Source: Lachnospiraceae bacterium (lineage in GTDB: Bacteria; Bacillota; Clostridia; Lachnospirales; Lachnospiraceae). From it: DNA of 64,000 nt. Made by a program: the position numbers and the translations under genes. Below are positions 17,082 to 25,628 of this stretch, piece after piece (the stretch's first letter is position 1; each line of letters starts with the position of its first letter). The notes under the pieces are model-generated. The model had not been told where the DNA came from, made no database searches, and saw only the letters and a program-made list of their open reading frames with translations. Location: assembly GCA_014799465.1 (NCBI GenBank), contig JAAVHZ010000014.1:62001-126000 (forward strand), read 5' to 3'.

Positions 17082-17284
17082 TTTTTCACACTCTTCCACT
17101 TAACGCGTGTAACGTATTTACCTAATAACATACTATCATAAGTAATGCTTTCAATAAATCTGCTCCAGAGTGTTCCCTTTTCCGTTTCTTCCGAACAATG
17201 CTCTCAGTCGATGACATTGTATTCCTGTCGATGCCCTTCGGAAAGAGTCTCCTTCTCTGCATTTGCTTTTTATAGATAGTATCA

Positions 17285-17313
17285 AATATACAATAGTTAA
17301 TTGATGTTGTCAA
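17285..17313 (-). promoter_or_regulatory. Promoter of the aspS operon
   Basis: TTGACA (17308-17313) and TATATT (17285-17290) on the minus strand are 17 bp apart, placing the start near 17278, at the beginning of the T-box leader. Confidence 0.75.
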
Positions 17314-17398
17314 TAGTCAAATGACATACATATCCACTTTGCCCACAAGTGGGATAATATAATTACATATTATATTCGTATTTGTTTCTTTGGATAAA

Positions 17399-18328
17399 TT
17401 AATAATTTGATTTTTCCATCCTCTCATTAAAATCCTCTTCCGTCATATTCATATGTTTTGCTGCATCATTTAATTTAAGCATACCACCTTTTACTAATGC
17501 ACATAAAGTTATGAATGTACCTTTTTCTATTCCTTTCTCTAAACCATCAAGCCAGTTTTCCTCAAATGCTTTACACATGTTAACCGCCTCCTTCTCCTTA
17601 TACTTTTCCAGTCCCTTTATATAACCACCTTTGCTTATATTTGCTATTGTCCAAAATGTATCACTATCTATATTTGAACATTCTTTATGGCTTTCTATAT
17701 ATTTACTCATCTTTTTTTTGTTATTTCTACAAAAATACAGACCACTGAATGTTCTAAGTTCTGTTTTAAAATTATCACTGTCCATATAGTCTTTAACATT
17801 TATTATGTTAATTTTGTATTCAGGTACAAATCTGCGAAATTTTTCCGTCTGTGTATCAAACTTTAGCATATCGTGTATACTCTTTGCACCATTCCACTCA
17901 TCCTCTCCCCAATATGCTACAAGAACCACCACCGGAAGTATCCTATCTGTCCTTTTTACTTTAGAAAGAAATTCATTACTGTCATACATCTTACGATTTT
18001 TATTATGAGTTTTAATTTCTCTTAACTGGCTGTCATATGACAGTGCCTGCTGAAGCATCACCCTTAACGGCATTGCATAGTCTATGTATTCCTGATTCTC
18101 AAGTGTAATAAGTGCCAGACTGCTGCCATCAAATGTATAGCACATGGAAATATCATTTATTCTTTCCATAAAACCATTCTCATCTGACATTGACATCACC
18201 GTAGGTGAAGTTTCAAGCCTCTCTGCTTTAATCACCTGACTTCCTCCCATCAGTGTGCCATTAAACAGGTCAGCAAACCTTCTTTTATCTGAAAGATAAG
18301 ATTTCAGACTGATATCGTTTTTTCCCAT
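17399..18328 (-). CDS. Rpn-family PD-(D/E)XK nuclease / putative transposase
   Basis: A 309-residue protein of the recombination-promoting nuclease type common in Lachnospiraceae. Residues 14-110 hold the pattern of the family: RRFADLFNGTL, then ERINDISM with a catalytic Asp, then LITLENQEYID in place of the E-x-Q strand, followed by MPLRVM. The C-terminal third has GLEKGIEKG and an NDAAKHMNMTEEDF helix-turn-helix-like tail. These proteins cut DNA in published E. coli studies and are often multicopy. The ATG at 18328 follows AGGAGAGG. It stands alone with its own promoter. Confidence 0.8.
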   Translation of the reverse strand: MGKNDISLKSYLSDKRRFADLFNGTLMGGSQVIKAERLETSPTVMSMSDENGFMERINDISMCYTFDGSSLALITLENQEYIDYAMPLRVMLQQALSYDSQLREIKTHNKNRKMYDSNEFLSKVKRTDRILPVVVLVAYWGEDEWNGAKSIHDMLKFDTQTEKFRRFVPEYKINIINVKDYMDSDNFKTELRTFSGLYFCRNNKKKMSKYIESHKECSNIDSDTFWTIANISKGGYIKGLEKYKEKEAVNMCKAFEENWLDGLEKGIEKGTFITLCALVKGGMLKLNDAAKHMNMTEEDFNERMEKSNY

Positions 18329-18493
18329 ATACCTCTCCTTTTCCTGCAGGAGATTCCGTTATATTCATGTACAGTGTACCTCCCGCCGTTATTTCTTTTT
18401 GTATTGAAATAAAAGCACGATTCCACTATGACATTTTCCGATAACCAGATATGCAAAATAAGATATTAGATATGAAACTTATGCTTTGTAAGT

Positions 18494-18522
18494 ATATTAT
18501 CATAATGCTATAGAATTGTCAA
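18494..18522 (-). promoter_or_regulatory. Promoter of the Rpn-family gene
   Basis: TTGACA (18517-18522) and TAATAT (18494-18499) on the minus strand are separated by 17 bp. It lies about 165 bp upstream of the ATG at 18328, leaving a long leader in which I see no clear structure. The rest of 18329-18623 holds only this promoter and the terminator at 18554-18588. Confidence 0.65.
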
Positions 18523-18553
18523 CACATTATATATGGCTTAATGCATGATATTT

Positions 18554-18588
18554 AATAAAAACAACCTGTCTCATTTCAATAAGACAGG
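18554..18588 (-). terminator. Intrinsic terminator after the pseudogene
   Basis: CCTGTCT (18565-18571) pairs with AGACAGG (18582-18588); on the minus strand the stem is followed by TTGTTTTTATT. It lies 36 bases past the end of the decayed gene. Confidence 0.7.
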
Positions 18589-18623
18589 CTGATTCTTGAT
18601 TTTTATGTAATATCGTTCATCTG

Positions 18624-20107
18624 CTAAGACCATTTCTTTAACGGCTCAATCTTTGGCATTTTATCATTCTTGTTACTATCTGCATATATCGGTGTAAGCG
18701 CAACTGCAACTGTACACTTCTTAATTTTAACGGTTTTACCGTTTTTATCTGAAGTTACATGTATTGTCAGCTTTCTTTTTCCTGAATGTTCTTTTGTAAA
18801 TGTTTTATTTACCGCATATTTCATCAGCTCTTTTGACATTGTTTCATACTTCATTGTGGTGAACTTAGGATTTACTGTTTTGTTATTTGTTGTAACCTTA
18901 AGTTATGCCTTTAACTTAACCTTTTACCATCAACATTAGTCTTTGTCATAATTACGCTTTTACCATCCTTACTAATACCAAAATCACCACTGTTTATATC
19001 TGTCTGCAAAAACCAATATATATCTGATGCATTATCTAACTGTATTTCATCCTGAATAAGAAGCCGCTTACCGCTTTCAAGCAATTTAAATCCTCTCCTA
19101 ACGCTGTTCTTATTCCTTGTTAATGTTTCATTAGACTTTTTCTTAACATTATATAAATTGCTCATATCATATATAAAGCTTCCACCATATGTAATTATAT
19201 TAACCCTTTCACCTTTTCCAAAATATACTCCGTCTGATACAAGCCATATTTTGCAAGCATCTTATCTGTAATCTTGTTGCTATAGAAAAATGTTTTATTT
19301 TCATGCAATCCCCATTTTTTCAAATCTGAATCTGTCACTTTTGATGGTGATTTCAGCTTACTTCCACATTTAGACAGAAGCGAAGGAAACCATAACATTT
19401 CCTGTGCATTTGCTTCTGAATATCTGTCTCTCTTTGTATATGTTGTCTTGTTCCATGTGATAATTTTTGATGTATTAAGAAAATCACCATCATCCATATA
19501 AGTTTTTCCGGACAGAAGATGCTGTAGGTAACTTTGTTACTTTGCTGCCCTTTTCATATAGTGATGGCAGTGGCTTTGTGGATAGTGTTGTATCTGTTAC
19601 CCTGACTTTACATGTGGAAGATGCCACTTTTTTCTTACCGACCTTTGTTGTTACTTTTAATTTTACAGTACCTTTTCTAAGTCCGATAATGGTTGCAAGC
19701 CTGTTATTTGTTGAACGTCCGTATACGTTTACTATTTTCCCTGTTCCGTTATTCTTATATTCTTTTTTTGATTGTATTTTACTTATTTCCTCCTAGTGTA
19801 GCAGTCTGCTTTTACTATTTTACCACTCTATTTCGATATGTACTCCGGTATCCATAGAATTTCTTTCCTTATGTAAGTGCTGTGTTTAGTCTAAAAGGTT
19901 TTGCTCCATATGTTTTTGCATATGATTTGACAGCCTTTAATATCTACATTTTCTTGACAGACGGGAATTCTATTGTGGTTGTTCAGTGCCTCCATTTAAT
20001 TAACTTTTATAGTTACATTTAATTATAAATACAACCATTCTACTTGAGATATGAGTTAGAAATATTGATAGCTTTTTTACAAAAGATTGCCAACAAAATT
20101 ACATATT
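18624..20107 (-). pseudogene. Decayed secreted protein gene: Ig-like and heparinase II/III-like fragments
   Basis: Minus-strand fragments in different frames can be read in order. Near 19970-19880 there is VKSYAKTYGAKPFRLNTALT, an Ig-like surface repeat start. From 19790 to 19500 comes an Ig-like tail (LKVTTKVGKKKVASSTCKV). Three short frames follow at 19497-19195, 19165-18911 and 18854-18624. The middle one contains LLIQDEIQLDNASDIYWFLQ, which resembles the C-terminal beta-sandwich of heparinase II/III-like lyases. Stops and frame shifts separate all pieces, and no full catalytic domain remains. The leader copy at 20108-20252 ends in a site and ATG followed at once by a stop. The family assignment is tentative; the decay is clear. 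Confidence 0.6.
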
Positions 20108-20252
20108 TAATCCCTTTCTGTTAAATTTAAAGTCTGCACTGACAGTTTATATTCATAGCTATTATATTGACATTATACAATAAATCGATTCTAATTTACA
20201 GTTCTTAAACCATTTTGGTCATAAATGGTGTTATTTGGGTTATGAACTGCAT
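20108..20252. repeat. Duplicated leader region, copy A
   Basis: About 145 bases nearly identical to 21533-21674, sharing GACAGTTTATAT, TTCTAATTTACAGT and CATAAATGGTGTTATTT. On the minus strand it ends in AAAGGG and an ATG followed directly by TAA, so it no longer opens a gene. The remaining sequence from 20253 to 20566 is AT-rich with only a hairpin at 20383-20415. Confidence 0.8.
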
Positions 20253-20382
20253 GACATGTTATATTATATTATATTGCATTATTGACCGTTGGCACTCAGC
20301 ACTATACAAAATGAACAAAATATATAGTTCATAATGCGTTAGTTACAAATTAAGGCTTGGCACATTTTTTCATCCAAATCAA

Positions 20383-20415
20383 AAGGCATCCGGATTTTTA
20401 TTTTCCAAATGCCTT
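20383..20415 (-). terminator. Hairpin after the DUF6273 gene
   Basis: AAGGCAT...GGA pairs with TCC...ATGCCTT with a 2-base mismatch. It is AT-rich and followed on the minus strand by a T-containing stretch. A related hairpin is at 21733-21757, at the same place relative to the other leader copy. Confidence 0.5.
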
Positions 20416-20566
20416 ACCTCTTAGATATAATTTAATTTGATTTATTATACTTTAATTGAGAATTCATAATTTAAATATAACTATTTCAACAAACCAGCTT
20501 CTCTAACTGCCTATTAAAGACCGTTTCAATCATCCGCTCTTATGCAACATTCACTACTCCATCACT

Positions 20567-21523
20567 TCATACTGTTCCCGCATATGTATAAATATTGGAG
20601 AATGATAGATCAATATTCAACGTAACCCGCACACCGATATTATAATAATTTACATCCAAGCCATCACTAACAACGAAACCATCATAGCAAACACCGGCTG
20701 CTTCACTACCACTGCTGCCCGGTGAGCGAAGCCACCACCAGCAGTTGCTTTCATACTTTGTTGATGTATCACTATATACTCCTATTGCTTTGGCATAATC
20801 ACTGCTCTTACACATTCTTGCCTCATCACATATGGCTTCATCTGATACAAAACCATAAGTTACTGCATTATTCGTATATACTTCTAACTCCGATAGCAGA
20901 AACAATTTATCCGTGGTGTTATTTCCACCTTCAGTATCCCAATACAAATTATTACTATTTACTATATTGGTATCTTCTATTGCTAATTTTTCCTCTAGAG
21001 TAAATGCACTGTCAATAAAGTTACTTCTACTGTAGCTTATGCCTTCCTGATTCACATCAGAATTATATCCGTTAAGCCAACTTCTTATCGTACTGGTCTC
21101 CCATGTTGTATCTTTATACTCTGTATTATATTCTATGCCATCTAATACAATATCAGACAACAGCATAGCACTATTGTTATCAGTTTTTAACACTCTCCAT
21201 TTAACGGGCTCATATCTGAAATAATGGTATGTTGTATCATCTTCCCAGTCATAATAGCCGCTTTCTCCGCTTGTAGCATATGTTGCATTGCCCTTTAATA
21301 TCCTGCGGTACTTTATGCCATTAATGACAACATCACCATTTCCATCCCATCCTTCCACACTCAATAAGACAGTATACTCACTGTCTATACTTTTTACCTC
21401 TGTCTGCGGATAACTTCCAAAATACACACTATCAAATTGTAATTTTCTCATTTTAATCACTATACACTTTTCACCTCCTGCAACTTTGAGCCGTATGCAA
21501 AAATTTGTGTGTAAAAAATTCAT
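20567..21523 (-). CDS. DUF6273 domain protein
   Basis: A 318-residue protein dominated by a DUF6273 domain: VYFGSYPQTEV near the start, EPVKWRVL in the middle and the CWWWLRSPG motif near residue 265, which are the recurring signatures of this Lachnospiraceae and Firmicutes family. Most relatives are secreted, but here the first 24 residues are not a convincing signal peptide, so it may be truncated at the N-terminus or cytoplasmic. The function of the domain is unknown to me. The start at 21523 follows AAAGGA at 12 bases; a GTG further in behind GGAGGTG is an alternative. It lies between two copies of a duplicated leader. Confidence 0.75.
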   Translation of the reverse strand: MNFLHTNFCIRLKVAGGEKCIVIKMRKLQFDSVYFGSYPQTEVKSIDSEYTVLLSVEGWDGNGDVVINGIKYRRILKGNATYATSGESGYYDWEDDTTYHYFRYEPVKWRVLKTDNNSAMLLSDIVLDGIEYNTEYKDTTWETSTIRSWLNGYNSDVNQEGISYSRSNFIDSAFTLEEKLAIEDTNIVNSNNLYWDTEGGNNTTDKLFLLSELEVYTNNAVTYGFVSDEAICDEARMCKSSDYAKAIGVYSDTSTKYESNCWWWLRSPGSSGSEAAGVCYDGFVVSDGLDVNYYNIGVRVTLNIDLSFSNIYTYAGTV

Positions 21524-21532
21524 TTTTCACAC

Positions 21533-21674
21533 TAATCCTTTCTGTTAAATTAAAGTCTGCCCTGACAGTTTATATACATGGCTATTATATTGTAATTATA
21601 TAATAAACTGATTCTAATTTACAGTACTTAAGCTATTCAGGCCATAAATGGTGTTATTTCAGTTATGACTGCAT
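21533..21674. repeat. Duplicated leader region, copy B
   Basis: This copy lies directly upstream of the DUF6273 gene and supplies its ribosome binding region. About 85-90 percent of bases match copy A at 20108-20252 by eye. Several TATAAT-like boxes lie inside, so it probably contains the promoter. The rest of the 21524-21833 gap is AT-rich and ends in a hairpin at 21733-21757. Confidence 0.8.
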
Positions 21675-21732
21675 TTTCTTTTACATTATCAACTTTAACA
21701 TTACCGGCACTATATTTAAATCAAAACAAAAT

Positions 21733-21757
21733 GCATCCGGATTTCATTTTCCGAATG
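21733..21757 (-). terminator. Hairpin after the nuclease-like gene
   Basis: GCATCCGGA pairs with TCCGAATGC around TTTCATT, followed by a T-containing stretch on the minus strand. It resembles the hairpin at 20383-20415. It lies 77 bases downstream of the stop at 21834. Confidence 0.45.
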
Positions 21758-21833
21758 CTCTGCTTATAAAACTTTTTATTTCACAATAATAGTCAATATA
21801 CATCTTACTTATATTTTTAGTTATGTAATAGTA

Positions 21834-22436
21834 CTATAAACTATATTCTGCCTCTCCACTTTCCTCATCTAGCCTGATTTTTATCAATTTAAAATTATTA
21901 TATCCATCAAACACTATATTTGCACAACCGCTATTCCATTCCTGCTCTGTTTTTCTATCTGCTTTGTGTTGTTCATCTTCAGGATGTCTATGCATTTCAT
22001 ATCTTATTTTAGCCGGATTAGATAAACCGGAAATGTTATCATTACGATACACAGAATACAGAACCGTTTTTTCTAAAGATAAAGAGATGCCCAAAACTCC
22101 CGCATAAGCCAAAGCATTTTGCATACCACCCAAAAACTGCAATTTACTATGTTCAAAATTCTTCCTGTTAATAGTTTTCTTAAACTCGAAAATATGTGGC
22201 ATCCATTGCCCATTCTTATATTCAAATAATACAAAATCCGGACAGTTGTTAAGTTTCAAAAATCCTAATACGTGCTTGTCTACTTTTTCAAATAATATAG
22301 AATAATTCTTAACATGCACTTCTATCTTTGCATATCCTTCCGAAATACTTTCTTCCATAGTAAAACTATCCGATGCTTCTTTTACAAGATTATGGTCAAA
22401 TAATTCTAATCTTATCTTTGGCTTATCTATACTCAT
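21834..22436 (-). CDS. PD-(D/E)XK nuclease-like protein paired with an ATPase
   Basis: A 200-residue protein I cannot assign to a named family. It shows the spaced pattern of a PD-(D/E)XK nuclease core: acidic residues near 29-33 (MEESISEG), Pro66-Asp67 in NCPDFVLFEY, and Glu84-x-Lys86 in HIFEFKKT, followed by a helix with Gln100, Gln106 and Tyr111 as in motif-IV helices. No helix-turn-helix or membrane segment is seen. Its start overlaps the end of the ATPase gene by 4 bases, so the two are translationally coupled. The likely role is effector of a two-gene defence-type system; this is inference from the motif and pairing. Confidence 0.6.
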   Translation of the reverse strand: MSIDKPKIRLELFDHNLVKEASDSFTMEESISEGYAKIEVHVKNYSILFEKVDKHVLGFLKLNNCPDFVLFEYKNGQWMPHIFEFKKTINRKNFEHSKLQFLGGMQNALAYAGVLGISLSLEKTVLYSVYRNDNISGLSNPAKIRYEMHRHPEDEQHKADRKTEQEWNSGCANIVFDGYNNFKLIKIRLDEESGEAEYSL

Positions 22437-23788
22437 TCTTCCTCCATGTATCCTTCAATTTCATCAATTTCATCACTAAGCTGTTTTAAGGTATTATAAA
22501 ATGTCATCATTTCAAACCCATAATCACTACAAGAAATATTTTCAATTTCTGTCTTGTTATCCGCTGTTGTGTTAAACTGATAAACCTTAACTTGTTCTTC
22601 ATTTATTAAATCAACATCTTCATAACCGGATATAGTAACATCTTCTTTTTTTTCTCTTACCTTTGACAATTTCAACATATTATTTATATGTTGAATTATC
22701 AAATCACTATGTGTAGTTACAAAAACAGGGACTCCATGATTTACCAATCGTATCACTAATTTTGCCATCTTCCATTGAAGTTCAGGGTGTAGTGAAATTT
22801 CTGGTTCCTCTATAAGCAACGTTTCTATATTACAATATTTAAAAAGCATCACAAGTGGAGTCAATTCTGTTACAACACCGGAAGACAAATACATAGGTAA
22901 AGTTTTTTCCGAATCATCCGGCTGATAAAATATGTCATGGGATGGCAAATCCGATACACTGATTTTACCATGTAGCATTTCTCTCTGAATAAAATCAATA
23001 ATATCCGCAAAGCCTTCCTCTTCATTTTCTACTGACATAGAACTCAATACATACAAAAAGTCGCCAACAGGCCGTGTTAATAGATTTTTTTCTTGAGATT
23101 GTATGTTAAATTTATCATGTATTGCCTGACCTACAATAGATTTATATGTTAGTAAAAATCCGGTTCTGGCAGTTGGCAAATACATTACATTTTCTCGAAT
23201 ACCATTTGAAAAATCATTTTGTAATAAAGTTTCAAGAATATGGCATATAAAACAACTTAATACTTCTTTATTGGATTTGTCCTGTAAATTGTACCCACTT
23301 GCCAAACGAGTGCTTCCATCTTCTTCATATGGAAAAATTATTAAATAATGTCCTTCAAACCAATCATAATCTACAAATAAGGGAAATCTGTTATCATCTT
23401 CAAAGTGAACAGATAATTTATCAATTGAAATTCTTTTATTAAATAGTTGCAAAACAAATTTATCTATATTGACCTCCAAAATACAATTCAACAAATCCTC
23501 ATATTTGTGCATTTCTTCCTCTGTAAGTTCAAAGCTTTGATTTGCCCCCACCTCTATCAGTCTTAATTTACTCTTCAAAATAGATTCACATTCTGCATAT
23601 TCTCTTGAATCTTTACAAAGATTATAATTATCATAATGCAGACGGATATTTAACAACCCATAAATCAATGTCATAATATAGCTCTTCCCACTATTGTTAT
23701 CACCTAAAAAAAGAGTCAGCGGTGCTACCTCTATATCTGCTTTTTTTATCTTACCAAAATTTTCTACATGGACACTCCATTTATTCAT
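22433..23788 (-). CDS. AAA_15/OLD-like ATPase without TOPRIM domain
   Basis: A 451-residue ABC-class ATPase of the AAA_15/AAA_21 type. Walker A is GDNNSGKS (29-36), a signature-like LSSG is at 301-304, Walker B is LLIEEPE (324-330) with ISLHPELQ after it, and the switch His is in TTHSD (358-362). The insert between (residues 45-300) is helical and contains VMYLPTARTG. Unlike OLD or GajA proteins, it ends soon after the ATPase core and lacks a TOPRIM nuclease domain. That makes the overlapping nuclease-like gene the probable effector, in the manner of PARIS or AbiL pairs but with a different nuclease fold. Confidence 0.85.
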   Translation of the reverse strand: MNKWSVHVENFGKIKKADIEVAPLTLFLGDNNSGKSYIMTLIYGLLNIRLHYDNYNLCKDSREYAECESILKSKLRLIEVGANQSFELTEEEMHKYEDLLNCILEVNIDKFVLQLFNKRISIDKLSVHFEDDNRFPLFVDYDWFEGHYLIIFPYEEDGSTRLASGYNLQDKSNKEVLSCFICHILETLLQNDFSNGIRENVMYLPTARTGFLLTYKSIVGQAIHDKFNIQSQEKNLLTRPVGDFLYVLSSMSVENEEEGFADIIDFIQREMLHGKISVSDLPSHDIFYQPDDSEKTLPMYLSSGVVTELTPLVMLFKYCNIETLLIEEPEISLHPELQWKMAKLVIRLVNHGVPVFVTTHSDLIIQHINNMLKLSKVREKKEDVTISGYEDVDLINEEQVKVYQFNTTADNKTEIENISCSDYGFEMMTFYNTLKQLSDEIDEIEGYMEEE

Positions 23789-23974
23789 TACCTACCTCCG
23801 TCAAATTCCACATGATTAATGATATTATACGTGATTTGGGTACAAATTACCATATACAATATATAACTTTCTTATAAAAAGCAACCACCATAACAACGAT
23901 TGTTGCAGCAATTATTTATAAAGTTAAGCTTATGAAATAGAAAAGAACCTGTCAAATGGCAGATTCCCAGGTAA

Positions 23975-24307
23975 TCAGATAATGGATATTCCTTGATGAA
24001 GTATGGCATTCCAATCGCTCTTTTGATAAAGAAAACGAACGATGATGACCATGTTTTTCCCATAATCAATGGTGTAGAAAGCCAGATAATTATTTACAAT
24101 AACAAATCGAAGACCCCATGATGACAGAACCGGGTCGTCCACAAGACAAAACTTTTCAGGAAAATCAGTGAGGCTGTAGATTTGCTTTTCGGCTTCATCT
24201 AAAAGAGCATCAGCAGCTTTTGGATTCTTTAGGATAAATTCAATGTGGTCTGCAGCATTTAATAAATCCCTCTGTGCGGCGTTTGTAATATGGATATCAT
24301 AGTTCAT
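23975..24307 (-). CDS. RelE/ParE-family toxin
   Basis: A 110-residue protein with the ParE/RelE fold pattern: an N-terminal helix-rich segment (ITNAAQRDLLNAADHIEF), a central YSLTDFPEKF, then strands LRFVIVNNYLAFYTID and VIIVRFLYQKSDW. Members either cleave mRNA on the ribosome (RelE) or inhibit gyrase (ParE); the short hydrophobic strands and RxxY-like ending do not settle which. Its start overlaps the antitoxin stop by 4 bases, the classic coupling. The antitoxin precedes the toxin in the operon. Confidence 0.85.
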   Translation of the reverse strand: MNYDIHITNAAQRDLLNAADHIEFILKNPKAADALLDEAEKQIYSLTDFPEKFCLVDDPVLSSWGLRFVIVNNYLAFYTIDYGKNMVIIVRFLYQKSDWNAILHQGISII

Positions 24308-24567
24308 CGTTTGCGGCGGCTCCTTATTTCGTTCATTGCTTCTGAAAATGGCTTTGTGCTGCCTGAAGCAACATCATCCAATCCCTCTTTTAACAGACCA
24401 TATAATTCAAAGCGGCTTGTAAGTTCCTCGTAAGCCTCAATGCTCATTACGGCAAGATCACCTTTGCCATTCTTCGTAATGAATACCGGTTCAGAGTAAT
24501 TATGACAAAACGTAGAAATTTCATTGTAATTATTTCTAAGTTCAGCACTTGATTTAATAGTTGGCAT
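24304..24567 (-). CDS. Phd/YefM-family antitoxin
   Basis: An 87-residue protein beginning MPTIKSSAELRNNYNEI, with PVFITKNGKGDLAVMSIEAYEEL, the DNA-binding N-terminal domain of Phd/YefM antitoxins. The flexible C-terminal part from about residue 55 should wrap around the toxin. A GGAGG site lies 8 bases upstream of the ATG at 24567. An inverted repeat directly between the -10 box and ribosome site is a likely self-regulatory operator. Confidence 0.9.
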   Translation of the reverse strand: MPTIKSSAELRNNYNEISTFCHNYSEPVFITKNGKGDLAVMSIEAYEELTSRFELYGLLKEGLDDVASGSTKPFSEAMNEIRSRRKR

Positions 24568-24579
24568 AGTAGCACCTCC

Positions 24580-24622
24580 TTGTTAATAACAAAATTATAC
24601 ACAAATTTTACTATGAAGTCAA
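24580..24622 (-). promoter_or_regulatory. Toxin-antitoxin promoter with palindromic operator
   Basis: TTGACT (24617-24622) and TATAAT (24594-24599) on the minus strand are 17 bp apart. TTGTTAATAACAA (24580-24592), a perfect 6-1-6 inverted repeat, covers the expected start site, where Phd/YefM repressors usually bind. Confidence 0.65.
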
Positions 24623-24634
24623 TTGAAATGTTAT

Positions 24635-24675
24635 TAAAAAAAGCCGCCGCCATAGTCATAAACTACAGCAGCGAC
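24635..24675 (-). terminator. Intrinsic terminator after the phosphoesterase gene
   Basis: A 13-bp GC-rich stem with wobble pairs (24643-24655 with 24663-24675), a 7-base loop and a T7 run on the minus strand. It isolates the toxin-antitoxin promoter from the upstream genes. Confidence 0.75.
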
Positions 24676-24731
24676 CTATATCTCTCTTACATAAAGCAAA
24701 GGTAACAAATAAGATTTTATAACCACTCCAA

Positions 24732-25628
24732 CTACTCAATCCTGCTTCTGTCTATCACACTCCGCTTCACTGTCAGCACCCCATTATCACCAGCCTCCAC
24801 ACACCATTTTACCAAATATATATTTTTACCTTCCAGTTCAATCGCAGTAATACATCTGGGGTGCACAAGACTTCCACAGTTAAAATAAGTGCCGCCTTCT
24901 TCCGGAATTGATGGTCTGTGCGTATGACCTGCTATTACCTTTGTACCGCTGTACTCCGACCATCTTTCTACTTTGCCTTTTTTATCCCTTTTCTTGTAAT
25001 TATTAACAGGCGGAACTGAAGGATTATTAACACCTAAATTTTCCAACGGCCGCCATATATACCGTACCATCCACCTGCTAAGTCTCCAGAACGTGTCATT
25101 AATAACATCCCCCTGATGACCATGCACCAGTAATATTTCCGACTTACTATCCGTATCATATCTGCCTGTCATATCTATTACCAGTGACTCATATACATTA
25201 ATATCGCTAAGCAGTGGGATATTTTTTTTCACATTTTCGCAATAATAAGTCTCCAGATACTTTCTGCAGAACTTCTTTTTCCTTTTAACTATATCGTGAT
25301 TACCATACAGCATATAGTATCTTCCCTGTGCATAAAACATGGATAACAGCCAGAAAATATTGCTATACAGATTAATTATCTCATCATAATCCTTACATTC
25401 CCATAATTCGTCGCCATCACCCAGTTCAATATAGGTATAACCCATATTATAGTAATATTTTAGTGCACTGAATGTTATTTTTTCATTATTTGAAAAGTTA
25501 TCATTATATCTGCCATCGGCCCTGTGGCAGTCACTCATTATAACAATTCTTCCTTTGTCTTTCATAGAGATTCGTGGTGCATTTTCATACAGGCTTTTCA
25601 TCCTTTTGTCAAACCTGCTGCTAATCAT
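24732..25628 (-). CDS. Calcineurin-like metallophosphoesterase
   Basis: A 298-residue enzyme with the complete dimetal pattern in order: MSDCHRADG (D-x-H), DGDELWE (GD), YGNHD (GNHD), LLVHGHQGD (GH) and AGHTH (GHTH). Such enzymes hydrolyse phosphodiester or phosphomonoester bonds; no feature identifies the substrate. The residue text LSRWMVRYIWRPLE in the middle is hydrophobic but short. The start ATG at 25628 lies inside the end of the DUF4474 gene (8-base overlap), with GAGG 4 bases upstream. The pair is probably translated together. Confidence 0.88.
   Translation of the reverse strand: MISSRFDKRMKSLYENAPRISMKDKGRIVIMSDCHRADGRYNDNFSNNEKITFSALKYYYNMGYTYIELGDGDELWECKDYDEIINLYSNIFWLLSMFYAQGRYYMLYGNHDIVKRKKKFCRKYLETYYCENVKKNIPLLSDINVYESLVIDMTGRYDTDSKSEILLVHGHQGDVINDTFWRLSRWMVRYIWRPLENLGVNNPSVPPVNNYKKRDKKGKVERWSEYSGTKVIAGHTHRPSIPEEGGTYFNCGSLVHPRCITAIELEGKNIYLVKWCVEAGDNGVLTVKRSVIDRSRIE

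Larger units (their letters stand above)
16834..17278 (-). promoter_or_regulatory. T-box riboswitch leader of the aspS-gatCAB-ylmH operon
   Basis: The minus strand carries the T-box core TGCGGGTGGTACCGCGG (16885-16901), followed by a terminator made of GTCCCGGGA and TCCCTGGGAC (16840-16871) and a T6 run (16834-16839). This element senses uncharged tRNA: binding of the tRNA acceptor end favours the antiterminator. A stem I region can be folded upstream between CAGAG (near 17255) and CTCTG (near 17167). GAAC at 17172-17175 in that region could offer overlapping GAA and AAC codons, but I cannot fix the specifier by eye. The leader is unusually long because two palindromes sit in its middle. Confidence 0.88.

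Noticed and set aside
17122-17313. 63-codon open frame on the minus strand
   Set aside because: It lies across the promoter and stem I region of the aspS T-box leader, has no ribosome site and a codon make-up unlike nearby genes.
23872-24069. 65-codon frame overlapping the toxin gene
   Set aside because: It overlaps the 3' part of the RelE/ParE-type toxin in another frame and has no ribosome site.
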